The notes beneath the pieces are model-generated. The model searched no databases, was not told the origin of the DNA, and worked only from the letters and a program-made list of their open reading frames with translations. From contig NZ_JAGEMK010000005.1 in assembly GCF_017565425.1 (NCBI RefSeq), positions 186,001-250,000 on the forward strand: DNA of 64,000 nucleotides, read 5' to 3'. A program made the position numbers and the translations under genes. Shown in pieces: positions 8,303 through 20,702 of this stretch. Numbering within the stretch: the stretch's first letter is position 1; the number at the start of each line of letters is the position of its first letter. This DNA comes from Actinotalea soli (GTDB lineage: Bacteria; Actinomycetota; Actinomycetes; Actinomycetales; Cellulomonadaceae).

Positions 8303-9492
8303 CCGGCCACCACCCGGCGCAGCACGCGCGGCAGGTCCGCGAGGGAACCCATCCGTGCGATCGACAGGGTCCCGTGCTGGGACACCTCGAGGGCCGCCCC
8401 CTCGGCGCACACGAGCACCAGGGTCCGCACCCCGGCGGGCAGGTGCCGGACCTGGGCGCGCATCGCCTGGCGGGTGGGAACCGAGCCGACCAGGAGGATC
8501 GCGACCGAGGCGTCGGCCGCCGAGCGCGCCACCCACGTGCCGAGCTGGTCCCCGCCGCGGCCCTCGAGGGCGAGCTCGATGGCCGAGCAGTCGTCGAGCA
8601 GCCGGGGCGGGCTGTCGGTGCGCAGCGGCCCGGCCCCCGCCAGGACCGTCAGCTCGCGCTCGTCCCGCAGGGCCTGGACACCGATCGAGGCGGCCGCAGC
8701 GACGGCCATCTCGAACTCGTCCTCAGTCGCGTAGTCCGCGAGGGCTGTCGACAGGGCCACCGCCGTGTGGGTGCGGCGGGTGTCCTCGAACTGGCGGACC
8801 ATGAGCTGCCCGACGCGGGCGCTGGTCTTCCAGTGGATGTGCCGACGGTCGTCCCCGGCCACGTAGTCGCGCAGAGCGTGGAAGGACATGTCCGAGTCCG
8901 ACAGCACCCGGGTGGCCTGCCCCTCGAGGTCACGCAGCACCCCCGAGGCGGCCCCCTGCAGGGACACCAGGGCGGGGTGGACGTACAGGTCGACCGGGTC
9001 GGTCCACCGGACCCGCCGCCGCAGCAGGCCCAACGGGTCCCCCCGCACCGAGCGGACCGGCCCGACGACGACGACGGCCCGCCGCGTGGTCGGCACCGCG
9101 AAGACCTCCTCGTGCTCGGCGTCCGGCCCCAGGGACGGCAGGTGGAAGTCGGCCGCGCCACGCCCCACCGGCATCTCGATCTGGGCGGGCAGGAGACGAC
9201 GTCGTGAGGTGTTCCGGACCGTGATGCGTCCTGCGGCCCGCTCCCCGACGGTCACCCGGTTGCCCGAGAGGTCCAGGTCGACGGAGAAGGTCGAGCGGCC
9301 CACCGTCAGCGCCAGGGCGCACAGCATCGCCCCGAGCAGGGTCAGCGCCGGCACGGTCATCTCGAGCCAGCCGCGGTCCCAGCCCACCAGGGCCAGCAGC
9401 ACGCCCAGCAGGAGGACGACCCACCCGACACCCGACACGGGGTGCACCAGACGGCGACCGGCCCTGGCGAGCCGGCGGAGGAGAGCACGCAC
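8299..9492 (-). CDS. DUF58 domain protein, MoxR partner
   Basis: 397 residues, GTG start one base after the moxR stop. Two adjacent hydrophobic helices near the N terminus (about 22-60) anchor it. The DUF58 signature YVAGDDRRHIHWKTSARVG is at about residues 208-226, followed by a von Willebrand factor A-like fold (LAVLS/ALST-type strand). DUF58 proteins accompany MoxR AAA+ ATPases and are thought to be their targets or adaptors in envelope-linked complexes; the precise activity is unknown. It overlaps the next gene by ATGA, so the three-gene MoxR-DUF58-transglutaminase set is translationally linked. Confidence 0.9.
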   Translation of the reverse strand: MRALLRRLARAGRRLVHPVSGVGWVVLLLGVLLALVGWDRGWLEMTVPALTLLGAMLCALALTVGRSTFSVDLDLSGNRVTVGERAAGRITVRNTSRRRLLPAQIEMPVGRGAADFHLPSLGPDAEHEEVFAVPTTRRAVVVVGPVRSVRGDPLGLLRRRVRWTDPVDLYVHPALVSLQGAASGVLRDLEGQATRVLSDSDMSFHALRDYVAGDDRRHIHWKTSARVGQLMVRQFEDTRRTHTAVALSTALADYATEDEFEMAVAAAASIGVQALRDERELTVLAGAGPLRTDSPPRLLDDCSAIELALEGRGGDQLGTWVARSAADASVAILLVGSVPTRQAMRAQVRHLPAGVRTLVLVCAEGAALEVSQHGTLSIARMGSLADLPRVLRRVVAG

Positions 9493-9493
9493 G

Positions 9494-10462
9494 TCAGTCG
9501 ATCCGCGCGGCCGGGGGCTCGGTGTCGGCGAGGATGCGGCCGACGACCTGGGTGGACGTGACGCCGGCGAACTCGGCCTCGGTGTCCAGGATGATGCGGT
9601 GCGCGAGGACCGGCTCGGCCAGCAGCTTGATGTCGTCGGGGATGACGTAGCCGCGCCCCTGGGAGGCCGCCCACACCTTGGCGCAGCGCACCAGGGAGAT
9701 GCCGCCGCGCACGCTCACGCCCAGGGCGGTCTGCGCGTCGACCCGGGTGGCCTCGCACAGGCGCGCCACGTAGTCCAGGACCGCGGCGTCGGTGTGCACG
9801 GTCGAGGCGAGCACCGCCATGTCCGCGACGGCACCCGTGGTGATCTTGGGCGTGAGCCGCTCGGTGCGGTCCCGCGAGGCCGAGCCCGAGAGGATCTCGA
9901 CCATCGAGGCGTGGTCCGGGTAGCCCAGGGAGGTCTTGAGCAGGAACCGGTCGAGCTGGGCCTCGGGGAGGCGGTACGTGCCGGCCTGCTCGATGGGGTT
10001 CTGCGTCGCGATGACCATGAACGGGCGACCCACCGAGTGGGACACCTTGTCCACCGTGACCTTGGACTCCTCCATGACCTCCAGGAGGGCCGACTGCGTC
10101 TTGGGCGAGGCACGGTTGATCTCGTCCGCGAGCACCACCGAGGCGAAGACCGGGCCCTGGTGGAAGGTGAACTCGTGGGTGTTCTGGTCGTAGATCGTCA
10201 CACCCGTGACGTCCGAGGGCAGCAGGTCCGGGGTGAACTGGATCCGGCTGTGGGTGCCCTGCACGGTCGCGGCGAGGGCCTTGGCCAGCGAGGTCTTGCC
10301 CGTGCCCGGCGCGTCCTCGAGGAGCAGGTGCCCCTCGGCGAGCATCGCCGTGAACGCCAGGCGCACCACGTGGTCCTTGCCGAGCAGCGCCTCGCCCACG
10401 TTCGCCACGAGGGTGTCGAAGGTCTCGGCGAACCAGGCGCTCTGCTCAGGGGTGATCGTCAC
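9494..10462 (-). CDS. MoxR-family AAA+ ATPase
   Basis: 322 residues from the GTG at 10462, chosen because AGGAG lies eight to twelve bases upstream; an earlier in-frame start would add a Pro/Arg/Thr-rich, non-conserved extension. Walker A is APGTGKT (about 48-54), Walker B VVLADEIN, then the sensor region FMVIATQNP and the arginine-finger and lid segments typical of the family (LPEAQLDRFLLK). MoxR proteins are chaperone-like ATPases that activate or assemble partner proteins, here presumably the DUF58 and transglutaminase-like proteins encoded just downstream. The gene is 55 bases downstream of the giant fibronectin gene, the only sizeable gap inside the cluster. Confidence 0.92.
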   Translation of the reverse strand: MTITPEQSAWFAETFDTLVANVGEALLGKDHVVRLAFTAMLAEGHLLLEDAPGTGKTSLAKALAATVQGTHSRIQFTPDLLPSDVTGVTIYDQNTHEFTFHQGPVFASVVLADEINRASPKTQSALLEVMEESKVTVDKVSHSVGRPFMVIATQNPIEQAGTYRLPEAQLDRFLLKTSLGYPDHASMVEILSGSASRDRTERLTPKITTGAVADMAVLASTVHTDAAVLDYVARLCEATRVDAQTALGVSVRGGISLVRCAKVWAASQGRGYVIPDDIKLLAEPVLAHRIILDTEAEFAGVTSTQVVGRILADTEPPAARID

Positions 10463-10517
10463 GTGCTGCTCTCCTGTGGTGGGTGGTGCGATGTGCTGCC
10501 GGGGGCGGGACGGGCGG

Positions 10518-13500
10518 TCATCCGCCGTCGCCGTCGCCGGGGTCGGGGTCGGGCGGGTCGGGGAGGCGGTAGTCCTGCGTCTTGGAGGCTCCGGTACCGA
10601 CCTCGTTGACCGCGGACACACGGACCAGGATCGTCTGCCTGTAGGCGACCTGCCCCGCAGAGAACGGGTACTGGATGCTCGGCTGCCCCGGACGGCCGAT
10701 CACCGACCACCCGCCGCCGGTGTTGAGCTCCACCACGTACTCGGTGATTCGCGAACCACCGTTGTCAGGCCTCCCCCAGCTCGCGTCGAGACGCGAGAGG
10801 TCGTCCGGGACAGAGATCGAGATGTCACCGACCTCACTAGGTTCGCTCGCCCGGGTGAGGGTCACCACCTGACTCGCTCGGACCGCCCCGTCACCGGCAC
10901 CGGAGTACGCCATGACCTCCACCTGGACCGTCATCGAGCGCTTCCAGAAGTCGAGCTCCGGCAGGTTGGTGCACTGGCCAGATCGCGTCTCGGGGTTGTC
11001 CACCCCTTGCCAGCTCCTCGGGCTGCCGTCGACGATGCAGCGGTAGCGGAACCCCCGAGACGAGCCGCCCCCCCCAGTTGCCAGGGGCGTCCCACGTGAC
11101 GTCGACCCGCGTCGGTCGGTTGCCGCCGTCGCGGACCGGCTCACCGAGGGAGACACCACCCACCTGCCCGGGCCGGGTCACCGGCGTCGCCGATCGTGAC
11201 CCGCTCCACTCGCCCTTGCCCGCCTCGTTGACGGCGCGCACCCGGACCGACACGGCCTGGCCGCCGGTCAGACCCGTGAGCCGGTGGCTGGTGCCGCCGA
11301 CCGTGGTCTGCACGCTGCCGTTGACCTCGACCTCGTATCCCGTGATCCGGGAGCCTCGGTCGCTCGGCGCAGGCCAGCTCAGGTCGATGGTCCCCGCCCC
11401 GGGGTCGGCGCTGGAGGACGGGTTGGCCTGGAGCCCCGAGACGCCCGCAGGCGCACCGAAGGCCGAGGAGCTCGCGCTGCCGGCGCTCCCCCGCCCAGCC
11501 TTGTTCGCGGCCCGCACGGCGAAGGTGTACTGCACGCCGTTGGCCGCGTCCGTGAACGCGTAGGACGTCCCCGTCAGGCCCCCGACGGTGCGTGAGTTCG
11601 GCCCGCCGGAGATGACGAGCTCGTAGTCCCGGATCGCGTCACCGTTGGTGGCACCCGGGGTCCAGCGGACGTCGATCTTGCCGCCCAGCGCGTCGTCGAC
11701 CCGGGTCGCGGTGACGGAGGGGGCGGCAGGGACGCCCGCGGGGGTGTCCTCGGTCCATCCGCTCCACGGCCCGGGATCGGGAGCGCGGTTCTGGGCCCGC
11801 ACGCGCACCGCGTAGCTGGTGCCGTTGGCGAGGTCGGGCAGGGTCGTGCTGGTGCTCGACGTCGTGAAGGAGCTCTGCCCGCGCTGGTTCGCCGGGCTGA
11901 TCTCGACCGTGTAGGCCGTGATCGCCGAGCCAGGGTTGTCCGGGGCGCTCCAGCTGGCCGCGATCTGACGGTCGCCGAACACCAGGCTCGGGGAGCCGGG
12001 GGCTCCGGGGACCGCGTCGGGCCGGGCCGGTGCCGAGGCAGGGCTCGGGTCGGACCAGTCGATCGCGTTCCGCGCCGCGACGGTGAAGCTGTACTCGACG
12101 TCGTTGGTCAGGCCGTCGATGGTGCACGTGGTCGAGGCGCACTCGCGGACGTTGCCGCCTGGCTGGGCGGTGACCCGGTACCCCGTGATGGGTGACCCGT
12201 TGTTGGCCGGGGCGTCCCACGAGAGCACCACGGTGCGGTCGCGGACCTCACCGACCCGGGGCGCACGCGGGACGTCAGGCCGACCACGCACCGTCATCCT
12301 GATCCGTCCCTCGACCTCACGGTCCGGGTCGCCGGTGACGTCCCGCACCCGGTAGCGGGTGACCATCGTGCCGATGAAGCCCGCCGCGGGTCGGACCGCC
12401 ACCCCCTGGCCGGAGACGCTCGCGTCGCCGGCACCCGGGGTCTCGACCACCGCGCCGACCACGGTCAGCGGCTCGCCGGGGAACGGGTTCGAGGCGCCGT
12501 CGAGCACCGCGACCGTGTGGGTGTTGCCCTCGACCCCCTCGAGCTGGTGGTCCACCACGTTGGCCAGGCGACGCGAGCTGGCCGTCACCTGGAACTCGAC
12601 CTGCCCGGTCACCGAGCTCGAACCGCCGTAGGCGATCTGGACCCCGACGCCGCCGACCGTGCCCCGGGGCACCGTCGGGTCGGCCTGGACGGTCAGCTGC
12701 GTGCCGTCCAGGCTCACGCTGAACCCGCGCGGGGCCTGCGAGGTCAGGCTGTACGCGTAGCGCTCGAGGCCCTCGGCGGTGCCGACCGGGGTCGAGGTGA
12801 ACACCCGCAGGTCGACCACGGTGACCTCCCCCGGGCCCACCGTGAGCGTGGACGGGCTGAAGGTCGGCGGGTAGGCCTCGGCGGCGAGCACCGTGATCGG
12901 CAGGGTCACCACCGAGGTGCGTCCCTCCGCGCCCGGCAGGGCGTCGGTGACCTGGACCGAGATCGACGCCGGTCCGGCGTAGTTCTGCTGCGCGGTGTAC
13001 TGCAGCGTGCGGTTGTTCACCACGAGGGGGGACCCGTCCGCGCGGGTCGCGGTGACCCGGCTCGCGTCCTCGACACGCACCGACCGGCCGGGGGCGACCT
13101 GGATCTGCTCGTCGAGGGAGATCTCCAGCCGCTCCCCCGCGACCACCCGCAGCTCGGGGGCCCGTGGACGGCGCACCGGCGGGAAGTCCCCGAGGGCGGG
13201 CACCGTGATGAAGGCCAGGGAGTTCACGCCCTCGGCCTGCGGGTGGGTGTTGGTCAACCGGTACGGGATGCTCTGCGGCTGGGTCGTCAGCTGGACCAGC
13301 ACGCGGCCGGCCTCGGTCACGCTGGCGACCTCGCCCGCCGAGCGGTGCACCGAGACCTCCAGGTCGGAGCGCGGGCCGCTCGGGTTGTCCGCGACCTCGA
13401 GGACGTCCACCTCGACGGTCGACCGGTTGATCGTGTCCACGGCGGGCACGACGACGTCGCGGGCCACGGGGGGCAGGAAGGGCGCGTCGTCGGAGACCGT

Positions 13501-16500
13501 CACCGTCAAGGTCGCGGTGTCCCGGCCACCGCGGTCGTTCGTCGCGGTGTAGCCGACCTGCACCACGCCCGAGCTCTCCGGGGTCTGGACCACGACGCGC
13601 CGGCCCTCGACACGGGCCTCGACCCCTTCCTCGACGTCGAGCTCCTCGGCGAGGGTCAGCTCACCGCCCGAGGTGTCCACGTCGTTGCCCAGCACCCGGA
13701 CCTCGACCCGCTGACCCGGACGGACGGTGACGTCGTCGTCCCGGGCGACGACCGCAGCCGCCGTCGTCGGGCGCGGGGCGATCCCGACCCGCACCCGTGC
13801 GACGGCACGCTGGCCGACCCAGTCCTCGACCGCGTAGGTGAACTCGTCGGTGCCGAGCTCACCCGGCAGCGCCTCGTAGTCCATCCAGTCGGCACCGATC
13901 GCCACGATCCGGCCCTTGGACGGCACGACGTCGGGCCCCAGCAGGTACACCCCGTCCCCGTCGCGGTCGATGCCCACCAGCGGGACCGGGATCCGTACCG
14001 TCCCGCCCTCGAAGACACGGGCCGTGAGGTTCTCCGGACGCGGCAGAGCCTTGTCCTCCGGGTCGGAGGGGTGAACGCGGACGGTCACGCTCGCGGCCGT
14101 GGCGTTGCCCGACGGGTCAGTCACGACGAAGGTCGCGTGCACCTCCATGGGTGTCGCCGGGGCCTGGTAGCGCAGGGTGTCACCCGAGACGAACATCAGG
14201 CCCTGGCCGCTCGCGAGGGGCTCGGCGAGGGTCGTCTGCAGGGTCAGGGGGTCGCCGTCGGGGTCGTAGGCGTCCTGGAGCGCACGGATCGTCACGACCC
14301 CGCCCGTGCGCACCGTCGCCACGACGTCCGGCACGACCGGGGCCTGCTGGCCGGCCGCAGCAGGGACGGGCTGGACGAGGATCTCCCCCGTCACGGAGGC
14401 CACGCCGTTGGAGACGGTGTAGCTCGCGACCACGGGCCCCTCGAGGACGCGCGTCGAGGTGAACCGCACGAGCCGGTGGTTGAGCACGGCCGCGCGCAGC
14501 CCGGTGCCCTCGGGCACCTCGACCGACTGGAGCACCATGACGCCCCCCGCGGGGTCGACGTCGTTCGCGAGCGGGTCGATCGTCACCTCACCGCCCGGGG
14601 GCAGGAGCGCGACGTCGAGCACCGCGACCGGCGGCGGCGTGGTCTCGGGCTGCTCGAGCACGTCGATGCGCGCCAGGCCGGCGGCCTCCTGCGGGGAGGC
14701 CGTGACGAGGAAGCTCACGTAGTAGGTCCCGGGGCGCGGTGCCGTGAAGCTGAAGGTGCCGGCGGTCAGGTCGGGCTCGACCGTCGCCTCGGCGTGGTCG
14801 TCGACCCCCGCGAGCCGCACCGGCTCACGCGTCGCGCTGCGCACGCTGGCCAGGGGACGCACCGTGACGGGCTGGTCGACGTAGGTCTCGGCGTGCACCG
14901 GGTCGATCAGCGGGGCGAGCGAGCCCGCGGGACGGACGTCCACGTTGACGATCCCGTCGACCGTCTCGATGCCGTCGGAGACCTGCACGGTCACCAGCTG
15001 ACGGCCCAGGTCGGCGCCGTCCGAGACGAAGGTCAGCTCACCGTTCTGGCGGGTGCGGACCGCGCTGCCCGAGTCGACCGAGGCCCCGACCAGCACCAGG
15101 TGGTCGCCGTCCGGGTCGCGGAAGTCCGGGAGCAGGTCGTAGGTCGCCGAGGCGCCCTGCTCGACCAGCACGGTGCCCGTGCGCAGCTGCACGGGCGGCT
15201 CGTTGAGGGAGTCGGGGCGCGCTGTCAGGCGAACCTCGGCCGTCGACGGCGCCGAGCTGCCCCGACCGTCGTTGATCGTGTAGGTGAGGTCGACGGTGCC
15301 CGTGGCCCCCGGCGTCGTCGTCAGCTGCAGGGCCCTGCCGCCGTACACCGGCACGAGGGTGCCGAAGTCCTCCGGGATCGGGTCGTGCTCGGAGATCGTC
15401 AGGATGCCGCAGTCGGAGGAGGTGTCGTTGTCGATCACCGAGAGGATCGTGGTCCGACCCGGCCGCACCCCGAACTCGTCGTCGGCCGCGAGGGGAGAGC
15501 TCGAGTCCGCGGTGCACTCGGCCTGGAGGTTCTGCGTGGCCTGCGTCGCGTCGGAGTCGTCGTCGTCCTCCTCGATCTCCTCGTCCGGCTCGATGTCCTG
15601 CCAGTTGGGCTCGCGCAGTCGCGGGTCCTCGAGGGGCACCCACAGGCGGCCCCGCGACGTGTCGTTCAGGACCACCACGTCACGGTTGACCCGGAACTTC
15701 AGCTCGTCGGAGGTGGTCATCTCCTCGAGGTTCTTGGCCCTGGCGTCCGAGCCGTCGCACAGCTGGAGGTAGTTCCCCGTGGCGGAGGCCCATGCGCCGT
15801 GCGCACAGCTGCCCACCCGCACCGGAGCCGCCGGGCGCCCTGAGCCGCCCGCCCGGTGCTCCCGCACGTCGCCGCCGTCCAACGGCACCTCGAGCAGGGC
15901 GTCCGGGGTGGCGACCAGCACCTGGGAGGCCTGCGGGCCCGGCTGCTGGACCAGGAGGTCCGTGCCGTAGGCCGCGAGGTCGGTCGACCCCGACGGGGTG
16001 TGCACCTGCGTGCCGACCAGCACCACGAGGTCGGTCCCCACCGTGGTCGCCTGGTCGAACCCGGGCACCCCGCCGTCGGGCAGCCCGGAGAGGGTGCCGT
16101 CCTCGGCATGGTCGACCGCGTCGCTGCCCTCGACGACCGAGACCTCGTGCAGGGTCCCGTCCACCGAGGCCCCCACGACCGTGCCGTCCTCCCCGACGAC
16201 GGCGACCCCGCCCTCGCCGAGCTCCACGTGCGGGGTCTCCGAGCCCAGGGCCCCGACCATGGACACCGGCCCGACCCAGAGGCCGCCCGACCCCGGGACG
16301 CTGACCGCGACCGTGCCGGCAGCCATCGAGACCTGCGCACCGAAGGGCACCGCAGCCTCCCCGGCGAGCACCACGCCCGCGGGGTCGACCGCCGAGACCT
16401 TCCCGGGCTCGACGAGCAGCACGTCCTGCGCGTCCTGCAGCACGTCGAAGTCCGAGGTCGTCGCGACCAGCCCGGCGTTGAGCTCCTCGATCTGCATGTT

Positions 16501-16693
16501 GAAGCGACCGAGCTTCTGCTGCGAGGTGTTCGTCAGCCACACGGCCCCGTCGTTGAGGTCCACCTGGGCGACGGGCGCGCCCGGGTACATCAGGGCCAGC
16601 GTCGCGGCCACGACCGGGATCGTGACGGCAGCGCCCAGCCGCGTCCAGGACCGGCGTCCCTCGTGGGGCCCCGCGGCGGCCCTCCCCAGCACC

Positions 16694-16701
<8 letters not shown>
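10518..16701 (-). CDS. Giant membrane-anchored Ig-like/fibronectin type III protein, frameshifted at a G8 tract
   Basis: Start GTG at 16701, overlapping the kinase stop by eight bases. One transmembrane helix (about 22-41) precedes a propeller-like segment (with VWLTNTSQQKLGRFN), then about eight or nine Ig/cadherin-like repeats (roughly 400-1450) marked by NDVD, DPDGD and related acidic turns. Six fibronectin type III domains (about 1455-2060) follow. As read, the frame breaks in domain five at a run of eight G (11068-11075) and ends at 10891 with Arg/Leu-rich nonsense. Dropping one G restores GNWGGGSSRGF and continues through domain six to the stop at 10518, giving about 2060 residues. The break is a sequencing error, a phase switch or a recent mutation. 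Likely a surface sensor or adhesion partner of the adjacent kinase. Confidence 0.85.
11068..11075 (-). repeat. G8 homopolymer at the frameshift site
   Basis: Eight consecutive G on the coding (minus) strand inside fibronectin domain five. With seven G the two reading frames join seamlessly, so the tract length decides between full-length and truncated protein. Confidence 0.8.
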
Positions 16702-18300
<1,599 letters not shown>

Positions 18301-18304
<4 letters not shown>

Positions 18305-19728
18305 GTGCCCCGCTCCACGATGAAGGTGACGCCCTCACCGAGGTCCACGACCACGCCCGGCTCGACGACGGTCGGCTCGCCCGGGTGCAACCGCTGCGGA
18401 CCTGCGTTCTGGCGCAGGAGCAGGACGCCGTTGGTCGAGCGCAGGTCCGTGACCAGCACGTCCTCACCGTCCATGCGGACCTCGGCGTGGGTGCGGGAGA
18501 TGTCCTGGTTGGGGCTCGCGACGGTCACGAGCCGCGGGAGCTGGCTGTTGGTCACCCTCGAGACCTGCGGGGCGCGCCCGAGCAGCACGGGCCGGTTGAG
18601 GGAGACCACCAGGCCTGAGGACAGCTGGATCTTGGCCGGCGGCGGGGCCTGCGGGGCCGGCACCGCGAAGGGCCCGGGTACGGCGTCCCCCGCCCACTCG
18701 GGCAGCTGTCGGCGCAGGGCGACGACGTCCGAGCTGAGCACGGTCAGGCCGTCGTGGTCCTCGGCGGGCTCGATCGTGGCGGGGGCGGCAGGCTCGGGGG
18801 TGGCCGCGGCGGCGGGCTCGGGGGTGGCCGCGGAGACGGGAGCCGAGGTCGGGACGGGGGCGACCTGCTGCGCCGCGAGGTGGTCCGTCTCGAGCAGGTC
18901 GCGCGGGGTCAGCGCCTCGCCCCGGTGGGTCAGGCGGGCCGCGGGAGAGGCTGCGGCCGCGAACGGGACGCTCGCGAGGGCAGGCACCGGCTCGGGGGCG
19001 GCCGCCGGCTCGGGCGCGGCCGCCGGCTCGGGCGCGGCGTGCTCGGGGGCGGCCTGCGCGGGGGCAGGCTCGGGGGCAGCGCTCTCACGGCGCGCGTCCG
19101 CGCGGGCAGGCTGCTCCTCGCGCACCACCGGAGCGGAGCCCTCGGCGGGCCGACGGTCCTGACGACGGCGCCCCTCGGCCCCGCGCCCGGGCTGCGCCTC
19201 GGCCTCCACCTCGGCGCGGGCAGGCACGCCAGCAGCCGGGCGCTCGCCGCCTCGGTCTCTGCTGTCCCGCAGCTCGACCTCGACGCTCGAGGCGCGCACG
19301 ACCCCGGACAGCACCGGGAGGAGCTCGTGGCCGCCGTCCTGGTCCTGCCCCGGCGTCCTCGCGGAGCCTGCGGCGGGCGCACGCACGGTCAGGCTGCGCG
19401 CAGCCCCGACGAGCTCCTCGGTCCAGGTCGCGACCTGTGCCGCGGACAGCACCCGGGTGCCCGACGCCGTCGCGACCTCCACCTCGACCTCGCCTCGCAC
19501 CACCGCGTGCACCTCCCCGCCCTCGACCGAGACCAGGGCGAACGGGGGCAGCTGAGCGATCCCCGGGGCCAGCAGCACCTGGAGCTGCTCGGTGAGAGCG
19601 CCCCCGCCGCGCAGCGAGATCCAGATGTCGCGCACGGTCTCGGCCCGGGTGGTGCCCGGGAGGAGGACGACGCTGCCGTCGGTCACGACGGCGTACCAGT
19701 CACCGGCGGTGTAGGCGGGGACGATCAT
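18301..19728 (-). CDS. FHA-domain phosphothreonine-binding protein
   Basis: 475 residues from MIVPAYTAGDW, whose ATG overlaps the PP2C stop (ATGA). The N-terminal 120 residues form a folded, unrecognised domain. The middle (about 130-370) is a low-complexity Ala/Pro/Glu linker with short tandem repeats. The C-terminal 95 residues are a forkhead-associated domain with the hallmark residues VLLGRAP, SRTHAEVRMD and DLRSTNGVLLL. FHA domains bind phosphothreonine, so this is the natural reader of the kinase encoded immediately downstream. It has no signal or membrane helix and is presumably cytoplasmic. Confidence 0.92.
18989..19038 (-). repeat. 18-base tandem repeat in the FHA gene linker
   Basis: Two full copies and most of a third of GGCTCGGGCGCGGCCGCC (plus-strand view; first copy with one change) encode Ala-Ala-Pro-Glu-Pro-Ala repeats in the flexible linker. 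Confidence 0.6.
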
Positions 19729-20582
19729 GGGGTCACCTCGGGCTGGGAACGGCTGGGGCGGGGAATGGTGGCACCGTCGATCTCCTCGTCCCACGCGTCC
19801 TCGGAGACGGCGGCGGACAGGACCGGTCGGTCCTCCGCACGGAGGGTGTCATCGGTGTCGGCTGCTGCGGCGACCGTGGCGACATCCACCACGACGGCAC
19901 TGACGTTGTCCCTGCCGCCGGCCTCGATGGCTTGGGTCACCAGGAGCTGGGCGGCTTCCTGCGGGTCGGCGACCGTGTGGAGCACCACGGCGATCACCTC
20001 GTCGGGCAGCTCGGAGGTGAGGCCGTCCGAGCAGATCAGGAGCCGGTCGCTGCTCCCGGCGGGGATGAGCCAGTAGTCGGGGTCCGGGTCCGGGCCGGTC
20101 CCGACGGCGCGGGTGATGACGTGCCGCTCGGGGTGCTCGAGAACCTGCTCGGGGGCGATCTCACCGCGGTCCAGGAGCTCCTGCACCACCGAGTGGTCGA
20201 CGCTGATCTGCTCGAGCACGCCGTTGGACCACCGGTACACCCGCGAGTCCCCGATGTTGAACACGAGCCAGTAGGAGCCGCCGTCGTGAGCGGCGATGGC
20301 CACCCCCGCGACGGTGGTCCCTGCCGTGCGGCCCGCCGCGACGGTCTCCCGGAGCCTGAGCGCCGTGCGGTGGAAGCAGTCGTGGACGTCGTCGGGGCTG
20401 GCCGAGGCTCGGCCGGCGAGCTGGGAGAACTCCTCGACGGCGAGACGGCTCGCGACGTCGCCGGCCGCGTGCCCACCCATGCCGTCCGCGACGAGGAAGA
20501 CAGGGGGGTAGGCGAGGAGGGCGTCCTCGTTGAGCCGGCGCACGCGACCGCGGTCGGTTGCCGAACCCCACGACGTGCGCAC
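19725..20582 (-). CDS. PP2C-family Ser/Thr protein phosphatase
   Basis: 285 residues, GTG start at 20582 with GGAGGG about 11 bases upstream. Metal-binding motifs of PP2C are intact: RRLNEDA (Asp20), VADGMGGHAAG (Asp33, Gly34) and GGRDNVSAVVVD near the C terminus. There is no transmembrane segment, unlike PstP, so it is a soluble cytoplasmic enzyme. It opens the eight-gene minus-strand cluster and overlaps the FHA gene, forming a writer-reader-eraser set with the kinase and FHA protein. Confidence 0.94.
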   Translation of the reverse strand: MRTSWGSATDRGRVRRLNEDALLAYPPVFLVADGMGGHAAGDVASRLAVEEFSQLAGRASASPDDVHDCFHRTALRLRETVAAGRTAGTTVAGVAIAAHDGGSYWLVFNIGDSRVYRWSNGVLEQISVDHSVVQELLDRGEIAPEQVLEHPERHVITRAVGTGPDPDPDYWLIPAGSSDRLLICSDGLTSELPDEVIAVVLHTVADPQEAAQLLVTQAIEAGGRDNVSAVVVDVATVAAAADTDDTLRAEDRPVLSAAVSEDAWDEEIDGATIPRPSRSQPEVTP

Positions 20583-20702
20583 TGAACCCCCATCCCTCCA
20601 GCCTCCCCCGGCGCACCTGGACCGTGCGCCACCAGCGGGCAGACTCCCGTCACTCCATCGGCCTAGTGGGGCCAGGACTTGAGCCTTCCGGGCGGACGAG
20701 TT
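20583..20702 (-). promoter_or_regulatory. Promoter/leader region of the phosphatase-kinase cluster
   Basis: This 120-base gap separates the end of the prenyl synthase gene from the PP2C gene, both on the minus strand. It must contain the terminator of the long respiratory operon and the promoter of the signalling cluster. A seven-base inverted repeat, GGCGCAC and GTGCGCC (20610-20616 and 20624-20630), lies about 30 bases before the PP2C start and could be an operator or leader hairpin. No strong terminator with a T-run is visible. Confidence 0.4.

Noticed and set aside
10518-11159. Separate small gene for a fibronectin-like protein
   Set aside because: Its first residues are out-of-frame reading of the giant gene, and the fibronectin pattern continues seamlessly from the other frame at the G8 tract; treated as one frameshifted gene.
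20630-20700. tRNA gene in the gap before the PP2C gene
   Set aside because: No cloverleaf arms or T-loop GTTCRA sequence could be found.
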